A stretch of DNA of 52,428 bases from Phenylobacterium sp. (GTDB taxonomy: Bacteria; Pseudomonadota; Alphaproteobacteria; Caulobacterales; Caulobacteraceae), in NCBI RefSeq assembly GCF_030651755.1, contig NZ_JAUSBZ010000011.1:1-52428 (forward strand), given 5' to 3'. Shown one piece after another: positions 8,079 to 17,436 of this stretch. Below the pieces are notes generated by a model. It saw only the letters and a list, made by a program, of their open reading frames with translations. It was not told the origin of the DNA and ran no database searches. The number at the start of each line of letters is the position of its first letter. Positions within the stretch are counted from its first letter, which is position 1. The position numbers and the translations under genes were made by a program.

Positions 8079-9797
8079 ATGAGCACTGAGTCTCCTCCGG
8101 CTCCCCGATGGGTCGATGTGGCGAGATTTCGCAAGCGCGACGCTCGGGTGATCCTGCCCCTGACCTTCCTGGCGGCCATAGGCAGCCTGCTCTGGTTGCC
8201 GCCGAGCTTCTCCGCCATCTGGCTTGCGGCCAATCTGGCCCTCCAACTGCTCAACCAGATCTTCTGTCGCCGCCTGCTGGCCGCTCCTGCGCCGGGGGCT
8301 CGCGCCGAACGGGGGCTCGCAGCCTTCACCGTGATTGAGACCCTAGGCTACGGGGCCATGCCGCTGGCCCTGCTGATGACAGGCGACCCCACCGCCGCGG
8401 TCGCGGCCATGGCCATGATCGGCGCGGTCGCCCTCAGCGGCGCCGCCGAGCTGCCCGCCTCCCGGCTGATCAGCGGCGGCGCCCTGGGCGCCATCGGCCT
8501 GATCGCCTTAGCCGGCCTGATGCTAAGCCCCCATGCGGCGTCCTGGCTGGCGATGGTTGTCGCCGCCGCCGCCATCGGCGCCATGTTCGCCTATGTGCTG
8601 GAGGCCGCCCTTCACCGGGAGGCCATAGAGGGCGCCCTCGCTGACGCCCTGGACCGCGCCCGGGCCGGCGAACGGGCCGCCGAGCGGGCCAACGCCGCCA
8701 AGAGCACCTTTCTGGCCACCTTGAGCCACGAGATTCGCACCCCCCTGCACGGGGTGCTGGGCATGGCGCACATCATGGCCCGCGACGAACTGACCCAACC
8801 CCAGCGCGAACGCCTGGGCGTCATCCGCCAGTCCGGCGAGGCCCTGACCGCCCTGCTCAACAATGTGCTCGATCTTTCGAAGATCGAAGCCGGCCAGATG
8901 GAGGTGGAGGCCATCGCCTTCGACCTCGCCGCGCTGTTGGGCTCGACCCGCTCGGCCTTTGTCACCCTGGCCACCGACAAGGGTCTGGCGTTGAAGACCG
9001 ACATCGCCCCGTCGGCCTGCGGCGTCTTCGAGGGCGATCCAACCCGGCTGCGGCAGGTGATCTACAACCTGGTGGCCAACGCCGTGAAGTTCACCGACCA
9101 GGGCCAGATCACCCTGGGCGCCGAGGCGGACTCCGAGGGGGTGCGCCTCTGGGTGGCCGATACCGGCCCCGGCATGGACGAGGCGCAGCAGGGCCGCCTG
9201 TTCGCCCGCTTCGCCCAGCTGGACGCCTCCACCACCCGGCGACACGGGGGCACCGGCCTGGGCCTGGCCATCTCTCGCGAACTCTGCGCCCTGATGGGCG
9301 GGACCCTCAGCGTGGCGAGCGCCCCAGGGACCGGCTCTGTCTTCACGGTTCTCCTGCCTCTGCCTCGACTGGGGGACACCCCGCCCGCCGTCGATCTGGC
9401 GCCCGCCGCGAGGGGTGGCGAACTGGGCCGGCTTCGCGTGCTGGCGGCCGAGGACAACAACATCAACCAGGTGGTGTTGCGGGCCCTGCTGGCGCCCTTG
9501 GGGATCGAGCCGGTCGTGGTCGGCGACGGCGCTGCGGCCCTGGCGGCCTGGGAGTCAGGCGACTGGGACCTGGTGCTGATGGATGTGCGGATGCCGGTGA
9601 TGGACGGCCTCGCCGCGACCCGGGAGATCCGCGCCCGGGAACGGGCTCAGAGCCGGCGGCGGACACCGATCATCGGCCTGTCAGCCGACGCCATGGCCCA
9701 CCAGGTGGATGAGCTTCTGGCGGCCGGCATGGACAGCCATGTCAGCAAGCCTATCGATGTCAGTCGTCTCTACGGGATTCTGGAGGCTGCGCTCTGA
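8079..9797 (+). CDS. Hybrid sensor histidine kinase/response regulator
   Basis: 572 residues. Residues about 25-190 are hydrophobic with roughly six membrane segments and no recognisable periplasmic sensor domain. A short linker leads to a HisKA domain with FLATLSHEIRTPLHGVLGMA, phosphorylatable His217. The HATPase domain shows the N box (RQVIYNLVANAVKF), G1 (VADTGPGMD) and G2 (RRHGGTGLGLAI). A C-terminal receiver (about 450-570) has VLMDVRMPVMDG with phospho-acceptor Asp502. The signal is unknown, and no partner regulator or Hpt gene is adjacent, so output may go through a distant phosphotransferase. Confidence 0.93.
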   Translation: MSTESPPAPRWVDVARFRKRDARVILPLTFLAAIGSLLWLPPSFSAIWLAANLALQLLNQIFCRRLLAAPAPGARAERGLAAFTVIETLGYGAMPLALLMTGDPTAAVAAMAMIGAVALSGAAELPASRLISGGALGAIGLIALAGLMLSPHAASWLAMVVAAAAIGAMFAYVLEAALHREAIEGALADALDRARAGERAAERANAAKSTFLATLSHEIRTPLHGVLGMAHIMARDELTQPQRERLGVIRQSGEALTALLNNVLDLSKIEAGQMEVEAIAFDLAALLGSTRSAFVTLATDKGLALKTDIAPSACGVFEGDPTRLRQVIYNLVANAVKFTDQGQITLGAEADSEGVRLWVADTGPGMDEAQQGRLFARFAQLDASTTRRHGGTGLGLAISRELCALMGGTLSVASAPGTGSVFTVLLPLPRLGDTPPAVDLAPAARGGELGRLRVLAAEDNNINQVVLRALLAPLGIEPVVVGDGAAALAAWESGDWDLVLMDVRMPVMDGLAATREIRARERAQSRRRTPIIGLSADAMAHQVDELLAAGMDSHVSKPIDVSRLYGILEAAL

Positions 9798-9806
9798 ACC
9801 GACGCC

Positions 9807-10289
9807 TCAACCGCGCTGGATGCGACCGGGACCTGGCAGGACGTCGATCAGCTCAATGCGGAAGATCAGCACGCTGTTGGGCGGGATCGGACCCTGGCCC
9901 CGCTCGCCATAGCCCATTTCCGGCGGCACGGTGATGATCCATTCGTCGCCAGGTCGCATCAGGGGCAGAACCTCCAGCCAGGCCGGGATCAGGCCGGCCA
10001 GCGGCATGGCCGCCGGGACGCCCCGTTGATAGGAGGAGTCAAACACCTCCCCATCGGCCAGCTTGCCCTCATAGTGGACCTTGACCTCGTCCGCCTTGGT
10101 CGGTTTCAGGCCATCGGCAGGGCCCGAACGGACGATCTCGTACTGCACGCCGGACTCCAGGGTCTCGACCCCGTCGCGTTTGGCGTTCTGTTCCATGAAG
10201 GCCTTGGCCTCCGGCGCCCCGCCGGACCCTTGAGGCGAACAGGCGGCCAGGGCCAGGGCCGTGGCCAGGGCGAGAAGGGGAACGCGCAT
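9807..10289 (-). CDS. FKBP-type peptidyl-prolyl isomerase, lipoprotein
   Basis: 160 residues. The N-terminus MRVPLLALATALALAAC is a lipoprotein signal with lipobox LAAC, so the protein should be anchored in the envelope facing the periplasm. The FKBP domain follows: VKVHYEGKLADGEVFDSSYQRG, then a GLIPAWLEVLPLM segment, then GYGERGQGPIPPNSVLIFRIELIDV. It helps fold exported proteins at proline bonds. The second of two in-frame ATGs is chosen because a GAGG Shine-Dalgarno sits nine bases before it and directly abuts the first ATG. It lies 26 bases after the threonine ammonia-lyase gene on the same strand. Confidence 0.92.
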   Translation of the reverse strand: MRVPLLALATALALAACSPQGSGGAPEAKAFMEQNAKRDGVETLESGVQYEIVRSGPADGLKPTKADEVKVHYEGKLADGEVFDSSYQRGVPAAMPLAGLIPAWLEVLPLMRPGDEWIITVPPEMGYGERGQGPIPPNSVLIFRIELIDVLPGPGRIQRG

Positions 10290-10315
10290 CAGAGGCATCC
10301 TCGGCGGGTTTAAGA

Positions 10316-11524
10316 TCAGACGGCGCGGGGCGGATAGCCCCGCTCGCGCAGGGCGTCCATGATTTCCTGGGTGTGCTTGGCGTCGCGGGTCTCGATCATG
10401 ATGTCGAACTCCGCCCCCTTGGCCGGCACGTCCAGGGCCAGTCGGTTATGGGCCACCTCGACGATATTGGCGCCCATCTGGCCGATGATCGCCGAGACAT
10501 TGCCCAGCAGGCCCGGCCGGTCATCGCCGATGATCCGCAGGGAGACCAGGCGCTGCTCACGCACCAGCTCCCGGGTCAGCACCGAGGCCAGCAGACGGGT
10601 GTCGATGTTGCCGCCGGTGATGATCAGGCCCGCCTTCTTGCCCCGGAATCGTTCGGGATAGGCCAGCAGGCCCGCCAGGGCTGCGGCACCGGCGCCCTCG
10701 GCCACGGTCTTCTCCACATTGCAGTAGAGAGCCACGGCGCGCTCGAAGAAGGGCTCCTCGACCAGCAGCACCTCGTCGATCAGCGGCCGAGCGACGCCAT
10801 AGCTGACATCCCCCACCTGCTTGACGGCGATGCCCTCGGCGATGGTCGCCCCGCCGGTCCCGCTCGGCCCGTTCACCCCGCGCATGCGGGCGGTGAAGGA
10901 GGGGTACATGGCCGGCTCCAGACCGACGACCTGGATGCCAGGTTTCAGATGCTTGGCCGCCGTGGCGCAGCCGGCGATCAACCCGCCGCCGCCGATGGGG
11001 ATGGGCAGGACGTCCAGGTCGGGCACGTCCTCCAGCATCTCCAGCGCCACCGTGCCCTGGCCGGCCATCACGTCCAGGTCGTTGAACGGGTGGACGAAGA
11101 CCAGATCGCGCTCTTCACAGATCTGCTTGGCCTTGCCCGAGGCCTCGTCATAGCCCTCTCCCTCCAGCACCACCTCGGCGCCAAAGGCCCTCGTCTGCTG
11201 CACCTTCACGAAGGGGGTGGAGCGGGGCATGACGATGGTCACCGGGATGCCCAGGCGCGCCGCATGATAGGCCAGCCCCTGGCTGTGATTGCCGGCTGAG
11301 GCCGCGATCACGCCCCGCTTCTTCTCCGCGTCGGTGAGCTGGAGCAGCTTGTTGAGCGCCCCACGCTCCTTATAGGCGGCGGTGAACTGCAGGTTCTCGA
11401 ACTTCACCCACACCTCGGCCCCGGTAATCTCTGACAGCGTTCTCGACAGGCGGCACGGGGTGCGCTCGATATGGCCGTTCAGCCGGTCGGCTGCGGCGCG
11501 GATGTCGTCGATGGAAAGCGTCAT
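10316..11524 (-). CDS. ilvA: Threonine ammonia-lyase with C-terminal ACT domain
   Basis: 402 residues. The PLP lysine is Lys52 in FTAAYKERGALNKL; the phosphate-binding glycine loop is IPIGGGGLIAG; SAGNHSQGLAYHA is the other core motif. Residues about 325-400 form one ACT domain (VSLRIIGDDRPGLLGNVSAIIG). This is the shorter catabolic/TdcB-plus-ACT type common in alphaproteobacteria, not the E. coli IlvA with two ACT-like domains. It converts threonine to 2-oxobutanoate and ammonia for isoleucine synthesis or threonine breakdown. The ACT domain suggests feedback by an amino acid. Confidence 0.93.
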   Translation of the reverse strand: MTLSIDDIRAAADRLNGHIERTPCRLSRTLSEITGAEVWVKFENLQFTAAYKERGALNKLLQLTDAEKKRGVIAASAGNHSQGLAYHAARLGIPVTIVMPRSTPFVKVQQTRAFGAEVVLEGEGYDEASGKAKQICEERDLVFVHPFNDLDVMAGQGTVALEMLEDVPDLDVLPIPIGGGGLIAGCATAAKHLKPGIQVVGLEPAMYPSFTARMRGVNGPSGTGGATIAEGIAVKQVGDVSYGVARPLIDEVLLVEEPFFERAVALYCNVEKTVAEGAGAAALAGLLAYPERFRGKKAGLIITGGNIDTRLLASVLTRELVREQRLVSLRIIGDDRPGLLGNVSAIIGQMGANIVEVAHNRLALDVPAKGAEFDIMIETRDAKHTQEIMDALRERGYPPRAV

Positions 11525-11606
11525 AAGGATCGGAGGTCCGGGGAGGCCGCCGGGGACACCAGCGGAAAGGCCGGCAACCTATCGGTCGCGAGGCCCCTTC
11601 GCAATG

Positions 11607-12716
11607 TCAGGCCGAGCGGAGGCCGCGGAGGCGGTCGACCCTGCGCATGGCCTTGCCGGGCAGTTCGGACACGCCCCCGAGGGGAAGGGATTCTGCGGCC
11701 CGTCGCAGGCTGTAGGCGGCTTGGCGCAGCAGGGTGGCCGGCGAAAGCACGCCGACGAACCCATGACCGACGCTCACCTGGGTGTTGGCCAGTTCCCGCT
11801 TGAACCGGTAGTCGCCGGCGCCAAGGTCGAGGCGATGATACGGGGTGGTCTCCATCCAGCGCAGAATGTCCTGGAAGAGCAGCAGACCCGGAGAGAAGCG
11901 GTCAAAGTGCGGGTCGTGGGCGATCAGCCAGCCATGCATGGTTCGAGCGCCGCGCAGATGCAGGTGAACCGCCGCCAGCTTGCCGCCGATGTGCAGGGAG
12001 AACAGCGCCCCGCCAAAATCCGGATCGCGGCTCTCAAACAGGTCGGAGATCAGCCGCCGGGTCCAGCCGGGCTGGAAGATGTCAAACTGGCCGGTGGCCT
12101 TGAGCTGGGCCCGCTTCCAGGCGATCAGCTGGTCATAGTCGCTGGAGGACCGGCTAAAGGGGGTGAACACCACCTCGCCCAGCTCGCGCTCGGCCTTGCG
12201 GCGCTTCTTGTCGCAGTCTTTCAGCAGACCCACCCCGGCGGCCCGGCGTTCAGCGGCGTAGGTGTCATAGCTTCCGCCGATATCGACCACCTGGGAGAGG
12301 GACTCACCGTGGGAGAAGCCCTGGAACGGGCCCGTCCCGTCGAGCATGTGGCAGAAGTCGAGCCTCTGCACCCCCAGGGCCGAAACGATCTCGCGGGCGC
12401 CGATCTCGATCCCGGGCGCGGCCACAAGGCCCTGATAGTCGCAGAGCGGCGCGCCCACCGGCAGGGCGGTGGCGCCGCCCACATGAACGGCCATGAAGCC
12501 CAGGTCCTGATCGCCGTCAGTGACCACCGCGACGCGCACGCCCCGGGCCCCGCCCGTCGCGCGGGCCTGGGCCCGCTCCACCGCCCGCGCCCAGTGAGGC
12601 GACAGGAAGGGGCTGTCATGGGTGATGTCCTGCTGGGCCTGCAGCTGCGTCCAGCGCGCCAGTCGCGCAGGCGTCAGGTCCTGGGGGCGGACGACCTCAA
12701 TCTGCAGGGCGGACAT
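11607..12716 (-). CDS. BcsL/CelD or FemAB-like GNAT family acyltransferase
   Basis: 369 residues from MSALQIEVVRPQ. The protein has the double-GNAT arrangement of the CelD/BcsL group (Acetyltransf_6): an N-terminal half starting with SPFLSPHWARAVERA, and a C-terminal half with GGALFSLHIGGKLAAVHLHLRG, LLLFQDILRWMETTPYHRLDLGAGDYRFKRE. These cytoplasmic enzymes acylate sugars of exopolysaccharides; in Caulobacter the relative HfsK modifies holdfast polysaccharide, and this could be its orthologue, which I cannot confirm. Start 12716 is chosen because the upstream extension is low-quality coding sequence. It stands alone between ilvA and the ABC ATPase gene. Confidence 0.8.
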   Translation of the reverse strand: MSALQIEVVRPQDLTPARLARWTQLQAQQDITHDSPFLSPHWARAVERAQARATGGARGVRVAVVTDGDQDLGFMAVHVGGATALPVGAPLCDYQGLVAAPGIEIGAREIVSALGVQRLDFCHMLDGTGPFQGFSHGESLSQVVDIGGSYDTYAAERRAAGVGLLKDCDKKRRKAERELGEVVFTPFSRSSSDYDQLIAWKRAQLKATGQFDIFQPGWTRRLISDLFESRDPDFGGALFSLHIGGKLAAVHLHLRGARTMHGWLIAHDPHFDRFSPGLLLFQDILRWMETTPYHRLDLGAGDYRFKRELANTQVSVGHGFVGVLSPATLLRQAAYSLRRAAESLPLGGVSELPGKAMRRVDRLRGLRSA

Positions 12717-12797
12717 GGAGCGGGATACTCGACAGGGTTGCGCTGAAGCCACCCTACGCGGAGAAGGGTTTCCGCCGGGTTGCCGAAACGGCCCTGC

Positions 12798-14669
12798 CTA
12801 GGCCGCCCCGCGGTTTTCCCAGTCGACGTCGAATTCGGAGACCAGATGGCCCGGCGCCACCTCGCTCAGCCGGGGCACATAGATGGGCGCCAGGGGATCG
12901 ACGCTGACCCGCGAGGGCAGGAACCGCAGAGCTGCGGCCGGATCCATCGGGCTCGGCGGCTCGCCGGTCAGTTTCAGCCGCTGACGGTTGCGCTCCCGCT
13001 CGGGGTCGGGGATCGGGGCGGCCGAAAGCAGGGCGCGGGTATAGGGGTGCTGCGGATCGGCATAGAGCTTGTCCCGGTCGGCCATCTCCATCACCCGGCC
13101 CAGGAACAGCACCATCACCCGGTGGCTGATCTCGCGGACCACCGCCAGGTCGTGGCTGATGAAGATCATCGCCAGGCCCATCTCCTTCTGCAGGTCGATG
13201 AGCAGGTCGATGATCTGAGCGCGGATCGAGACGTCCAGGGCCGAGACCGCCTCGTCGCAGATCACCAGCTTGGGTTTGAGGATCATCGCCCGGGCGATGC
13301 CCACCCGCTGGTTCTGGCCGCCGGACAGTTCGTGCGGATAGCGGTTGATCAGCTCGGGCGAGAGGCCGGCCCGGGCCATCATGCCGGCCACCTCGGCGTC
13401 CCGGGCGTCCCGGTCGAGCTGGGGGGCGAAGATTTTCAGGGGTTCGGCGATGGAGTCGCCGATGGTCATGCGCGGGTCGAGGCTGGCCAGCGGGTCCTGG
13501 AAGACGATCTGCAGGTCCTTGCGGGCCGCCCGCATCTCCGCCTTCTGGGCGTGGGTGATGTCGCGGCCCATCAGGGTGACGACCCCGTCGGTGGGCTTGA
13601 CCAGATTCAGCACGGCGCGCGACAGGGTGGACTTGCCGCAGCCGCTCTCACCCACCACCCCCAGGGTCTCGCCCTGGCGGACATCGAAGGAGACGCCGTC
13701 CACGGCGCGCAGCTGGCGCATGCCCCCCAGGAAGCCCTGGCGCATGGGGAACCAGACCTTGACGTCCCGGGCCTCGACGATCACCGGGGCGTCGACCGCC
13801 ACCGGCGTCACCATGGGCCTGCCGCCGCGGTCGGCGCGGTCCAGCCGCGGGATCGCGTCCAGCAGGTCGCGGGTATACTGGACCTTGGGCGAGGAAAAGA
13901 GCTCGCGCACCGGCCCCTCCTCCACATAGGCGCCGTCCTTCATCACGCAGACCCGGTCGGCGAGACGGGCGATCACCCCCATGTCGTGGGTGATCAGCAC
14001 CATGGCCGTGCCGGTCTCGCGGCCGAGCTCGGCCATCAGGTCGAGGATCTCGGCCTGGACCGTGACGTCCAGCGCCGTGGTCGGCTCGTCGGCGATCAGC
14101 AGTTCGGGACCGCCGGCCATGGCCGCGGCCACCATCACCCGCTGGCGCATGCCGCCCGAAAGCTCGTGCGGATACTGGCGCAGGCGTCGCGCGGCGTCGG
14201 GGATGCGCACATGGTCCAGCCACTGGCGCGCCCTCGCCATGGCGTCGCTGGCCGACAGGCCCAGGTGCAGCCGCAGCGGCTCGGCGATCTGTTCGCCGAT
14301 CCGCACATGGGGAGTGAGGGCCGTCAGCGGGTCCGGGAAAATCATGGTCATCTTCGAGCCGCGCAGGCGGTTGAGCGCCCGGGGCTTCAGCCCCAGAATC
14401 TCCTCCCCCTGGAAGCGGACCGAGCCGGTGGCCCGACCGTTCTGGGCCAGCAGGCCCATGACCGTCATGAAGGTCTGGCTCTTGCCCGACCCGCTCTCGC
14501 CCACCACGCCCAGGGTCTCGCCGCGGGCGACCGTCAGGCTCACCCCGCGCACCGCCTGGACCGGGCCGTCATGGGTGTCGAAGGTGACCTTCAGATCATC
14601 GATCGCCAGGACGGGGGCGGCGGTCGCCGACGCGGACGGGGACTTGGGCTCGGACTTGGGCTCGGACAA
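12798..14669 (-). CDS. Dipeptide/oligopeptide ABC transporter ATPase, two fused NBDs
   Basis: 623 residues, with two complete ABC domains as in YejF/GsiA (DppD plus DppF fused). NBD1 has Walker A GESGSGKS (about 58-65), signature LSGGMRQRV and Walker [16 protein letters not shown]2 has Walker A GESGCGKS (about 355-362), Q-loop [11 protein letters not shown], signature LSGGQNQRV and Walker [13 protein letters not shown]. Both carry oligopeptide-type C-terminal extensions ([21 protein letters not shown]). NBD1's Q-loop reads [11 protein letters not shown]: the normally conserved Gln is Pro112. No permease or substrate-binding protein gene is adjacent, so the rest of the importer is elsewhere. 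A low-complexity Ser/Lys/Glu stretch fills the first 18 residues. Confidence 0.93.
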   Translation of the reverse strand: MSEPKSEPKSPSASATAAPVLAIDDLKVTFDTHDGPVQAVRGVSLTVARGETLGVVGESGSGKSQTFMTVMGLLAQNGRATGSVRFQGEEILGLKPRALNRLRGSKMTMIFPDPLTALTPHVRIGEQIAEPLRLHLGLSASDAMARARQWLDHVRIPDAARRLRQYPHELSGGMRQRVMVAAAMAGGPELLIADEPTTALDVTVQAEILDLMAELGRETGTAMVLITHDMGVIARLADRVCVMKDGAYVEEGPVRELFSSPKVQYTRDLLDAIPRLDRADRGGRPMVTPVAVDAPVIVEARDVKVWFPMRQGFLGGMRQLRAVDGVSFDVRQGETLGVVGESGCGKSTLSRAVLNLVKPTDGVVTLMGRDITHAQKAEMRAARKDLQIVFQDPLASLDPRMTIGDSIAEPLKIFAPQLDRDARDAEVAGMMARAGLSPELINRYPHELSGGQNQRVGIARAMILKPKLVICDEAVSALDVSIRAQIIDLLIDLQKEMGLAMIFISHDLAVVREISHRVMVLFLGRVMEMADRDKLYADPQHPYTRALLSAAPIPDPERERNRQRLKLTGEPPSPMDPAAALRFLPSRVSVDPLAPIYVPRLSEVAPGHLVSEFDVDWENRGAA

Positions 14670-14777
14670 GGGAACGGACTCCAGATCGTTTCAATCGCGA
14701 CCATAGACCGCCGCCGCCCGCTTGTGAAACAACCGCAAGCTCCGCCACGGCCCCCACAGGACTCCCGAGAGACGCCT

Positions 14778-15308
14778 ATGTCCGCCACCGCCCAGAAACC
14801 GATCCGGCCCGCCCTTTTTCTGGACCGCGACGGGGTGCTGAATGTGGACCACGGCTATGTGTCGCGCTGGGCGGACTTCGCCTGGATTCCGGGCGCCAGG
14901 TCGGTGATCGGCGCCTTCAACCGGGCCGGCTGGTGGGTCTTTGTGGTCACGAACCAGTCCGGCGTCGGCCGGGGCTACTATACCGAGGCCGACATGCACG
15001 CCCTGCACGCGGCCATGGCCGAAGACCTGGCGGCCGACGGCCTGCGGATCGACGCCTTCTACCACTGCCCCCACCACCCCGAGGCGGTGGTCGAGGCCTA
15101 TCGCCACCCCGATCCCCCCGATCGCAAGCCCAATCCCGGCATGCTGCTGCGGGCCATGGCCGACTGGCCGGTGGATCGCGCCGCCTCCTTCATGATCGGC
15201 GACAAGGCCGGCGACATGGAGGCCGCCGCCCGCGCCGGGGTCGAGGGTCTGCTGTTCGAAGGCGGCGACCTGCGCGCCTTCCTGAAGGCCCAGGGCCGGC
15301 TTCCGTGA
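14778..15308 (+). CDS. gmhB: D-glycero-beta-D-manno-heptose-1,7-bisphosphate 7-phosphatase
   Basis: 176 residues, a HAD-superfamily histidinol-phosphatase/GmhB type protein. ALFLDRDGVLNVDHGYV holds the nucleophile Asp16 and acid/base Asp18. VVTNQSGVGRGYYTE is motif II. A Cys/His zinc loop, YHCPHHPEA, follows, and FMIGDKAGDMEAAARAGV is motif IV. It removes the 7-phosphate from heptose bisphosphate in LPS core heptose synthesis. It is divergent from the ABC ATPase gene by 108 bases, and its 3' end faces family 1 repeat copy 2. Confidence 0.92.
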   Translation: MSATAQKPIRPALFLDRDGVLNVDHGYVSRWADFAWIPGARSVIGAFNRAGWWVFVVTNQSGVGRGYYTEADMHALHAAMAEDLAADGLRIDAFYHCPHHPEAVVEAYRHPDPPDRKPNPGMLLRAMADWPVDRAASFMIGDKAGDMEAAARAGVEGLLFEGGDLRAFLKAQGRLP

Positions 15309-15317
15309 GTGAGGCCG

Positions 15318-15440
15318 TGCGACCGTCCTCGTCCTTCGAGGCCCTTCGGGCGCCTCAGGATGAGGACGGAATGATGCGCTTCAGCCAATACCCACCTCCC
15401 TCATCCTGAGGTGCGAGCGAAGCGAGCCTCGAAGGACGCA
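15318..15440. repeat. Dispersed palindromic repeat, family 1, copy 2
   Basis: The reverse complement matches copy 1 at 3256-3380 along almost its whole length, including the outer arms GTCCTTCGAGG/CCTCGAAGGAC, the inner arms CCTCAGGATGAGG, and the GCCCTTCGGGC hairpin. The central spacer differs most. Like copy 1 it sits between two convergent genes, gmhB and the DNA ligase gene, nine bases after the gmhB stop and 12 before the ligase stop. Confidence 0.88.
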
Positions 15441-15452
15441 AGGCGCCCGCCC

Positions 15453-17075
15453 CTACCGCTGCTCCATCTGGTCCAGCATCCGCTCCAGGGTGGACAGCTC
15501 GTCGGCCTCGCCAGGCGGCTTGTCCCAGCGCAGACGGCTGATGCGGGGAAACCGCATGGCCACGCCGGACTTGTGGCGGGTGGAGCGTTGCAGGCCTTCG
15601 AAAGCGACCTCGAAGACCAGCCCCTTGTGGGCCTCGGCGCGGACCGAGCGGACCGGGCCGAAGCGCTCGATGGTGTTGTCGCGGACGAACTTGTCGATCT
15701 CTTTCAGCTCGGCGTCGGTGAAGCCGAAATAGGCCTTGCCCACCGGAGTCAGGACGCGCTCGCCCCCAGGCGCGATCGTCCACACCCCGAAGGTGTAGTC
15801 GGAATAGAAGCTGGAGCGCTTGCCGTGGCCGCGCTGGGCGTACATCAGCACCGCATCGATCAGGAACGGGTCGCGCTTCCACTTGAACCAGGGACCCTTG
15901 GGCCGGCCAGCCTCATAGATCGAGGTCAGGTGCTTGAGCATCAGCCCCTCGGCGATCTGGGCGTCGCCTTCCGGTGGCTCGGCCCGCAGAGCGGCCAGTT
16001 CGCTCCAGCTCTCGAAGGGCTGCAGGGGCGAGAGGTCGATCCGCGGATCATTAAGCCTGCCCACCAAGGCCTCCAGCCGCGCCCGCCGCTCGGTGAAGGC
16101 CAGGGTCCGCAGGTCCTCGCCCTCGAGCGCCAGGACGTCATAGGCGCGGATGGCGGCCGGATAGGTCCGCAGCATCTTGGCGTCGACGCTCTTGCGGTTC
16201 AGCCGCTGCTGCAGGTCCCCGAAGGGGGCGACCACGCCGTCCCGGCGCACCAGCAGCTCGCCGTCCAGGGCGCCCTCGAAGTCCAGCGCCTCGACCACGT
16301 CGGGGAAGACGCCGGAGATGTCGTCGCCGGTGCGGCTGTAGAGCCGTTTCACGCCGGCCTCGCTGACGGCCTGGATGCGAATGCCGTCCCACTTCCACTC
16401 CGCGACGTAGGTCGCCGGATCGAGCCTGGCGAAGTCCACCGCCTCGTCGATGGCCTGGGCCAGCATCACCGGCCGGAAACGGCCGGGCGCATTGGGCGAG
16501 GGCCGCTCACCGTGGCCTTCCAGCCAGGCGAACAGGTCCTCATAGGGCGCGTGCAGGGCGTGCCAGACCTCTTCCACCTCGGCGATCGCCACCCCGCCCA
16601 GGTCGGCGCAGGCCTGTTTGGCCAGGCGCGAGGAGACGCCGACGCGCAGGCCGCCGGTCATCAGCTTGAGCAGCGCCCAGCGGGCGGTGGGGTCGGTCAG
16701 CGCGTCGAGCCAGCCCTCGATCAGCCGCTGGACCTCAGGCCTCGTCGCGCCAGCGAGCGCATCCACCACCTCCGACAGCTCCGGCTCGCGATTGGCGCCA
16801 GGGCGGGTGGGCCAGACGAGCGCGACGGTCTCGGCCAGGTCCCCCACATAGTCGTAGGACCAGCGGAACAGGATGGCGTCCATCCGCTCTTCCACCGCCT
16901 TGCGGATGAAGGCCGGCTTGGCGGCGGAAAAGGAGAGGTCGCCGGTCAGCGCCGCCAGCGCCCAGCCCCGGTCGGGATCCGGGGTCGTGGCCAGATAGTC
17001 CCGCACCAGGGTCAGCTTGGCGTTGCGCGAGGCGGTCAGCGACAGGCGGTCGAGCAGGTCGGCGAAGGCGCGCAT
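15453..17075 (-). CDS. ATP-dependent DNA ligase, exonuclease-associated type
   Basis: 540 residues. An N-terminal helical DNA-binding domain (1-190) is followed by the nucleotidyltransferase domain, with the adenylated lysine Lys228 in motif I (WKWDGIRIQ), then DGELLVRR (motif III region) and GLMLKHLTSIY with GPWFKWKR (motifs IV-V). An OB fold closes the protein, with the RFPRISRLRWDKP motif. This is the bacterial ATP ligase group that co-occurs with Lhr-type helicase, an MPE phosphoesterase and an MBL-fold exonuclease in DNA repair. The exonuclease gene lies 361 bases upstream on the same strand; the helicase and phosphoesterase are not in the window. Confidence 0.9.
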   Translation of the reverse strand: MRAFADLLDRLSLTASRNAKLTLVRDYLATTPDPDRGWALAALTGDLSFSAAKPAFIRKAVEERMDAILFRWSYDYVGDLAETVALVWPTRPGANREPELSEVVDALAGATRPEVQRLIEGWLDALTDPTARWALLKLMTGGLRVGVSSRLAKQACADLGGVAIAEVEEVWHALHAPYEDLFAWLEGHGERPSPNAPGRFRPVMLAQAIDEAVDFARLDPATYVAEWKWDGIRIQAVSEAGVKRLYSRTGDDISGVFPDVVEALDFEGALDGELLVRRDGVVAPFGDLQQRLNRKSVDAKMLRTYPAAIRAYDVLALEGEDLRTLAFTERRARLEALVGRLNDPRIDLSPLQPFESWSELAALRAEPPEGDAQIAEGLMLKHLTSIYEAGRPKGPWFKWKRDPFLIDAVLMYAQRGHGKRSSFYSDYTFGVWTIAPGGERVLTPVGKAYFGFTDAELKEIDKFVRDNTIERFGPVRSVRAEAHKGLVFEVAFEGLQRSTRHKSGVAMRFPRISRLRWDKPPGEADELSTLERMLDQMEQR

Positions 17076-17158
17076 CAGAGGCCTGCCCCCGGCTGGCGCG
17101 CCGCAGCGGTTCGGCTATAGCGGAGACGACAGCCGCCCAAGACCGTGAGCCCCTGACC

Positions 17159-17425
17159 ATGGCCGACGCCCGCGTGACCTGCATCACGAGACAGCCCCGC
17201 AAGAACCCCCACGAGGGGATCACCCATCTGGGCGGCAATGGCTGGAAGCGCAGCAAGGCCGAGGTGATCGCCGCCATCGAGGGGGGCCGCGACACCTTCT
17301 ACCTCCAGGTCGGAGGCGAGCGGTCCGAGATCAATGTGCTCAATGGCCCGAGCGGCAAGTACCTGCGGGCCTATGCCCGGGGCCAGTGGAACGACAGCCT
17401 GCTGACCCTGCCCCCCTGCATCTGA
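17159..17425 (+). CDS. DUF3892 domain small protein
   Basis: 88 residues with the DUF3892 pattern over its whole length: VTCITRQPRKNPHEGITHLGG, a Trp-containing turn (NGWKRSKAEVIAAIEGG), and a Tyr/Val-rich end (FYLQVGGERSEINV). The start ATG 17159 follows a short divergent gap of 83 bases after the ligase start; the stop is 11 bases from the convergent exonuclease stop. It therefore sits inside the ligase/exonuclease pair on the opposite strand. Biochemical role unknown. The lack of a signal peptide or membrane helix suggests a cytoplasmic protein. Confidence 0.88.
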   Translation: MADARVTCITRQPRKNPHEGITHLGGNGWKRSKAEVIAAIEGGRDTFYLQVGGERSEINVLNGPSGKYLRAYARGQWNDSLLTLPPCI

Positions 17426-17436
17426 GCCCGGCCGCC

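Noticed and set aside
12780..15308. Very long open frame on the plus strand (842 codons) covering the ABC ATPase region and joining gmhB
   Set aside because: It is the antisense shadow of the minus-strand ABC ATPase gene in high-GC DNA. Only its end (from ATG 14778) is a real gene, gmhB.
15411..17120. 569-codon plus-strand frame opposite the DNA ligase
   Set aside because: Antisense shadow; the ligase motifs on the minus strand are unmistakable.
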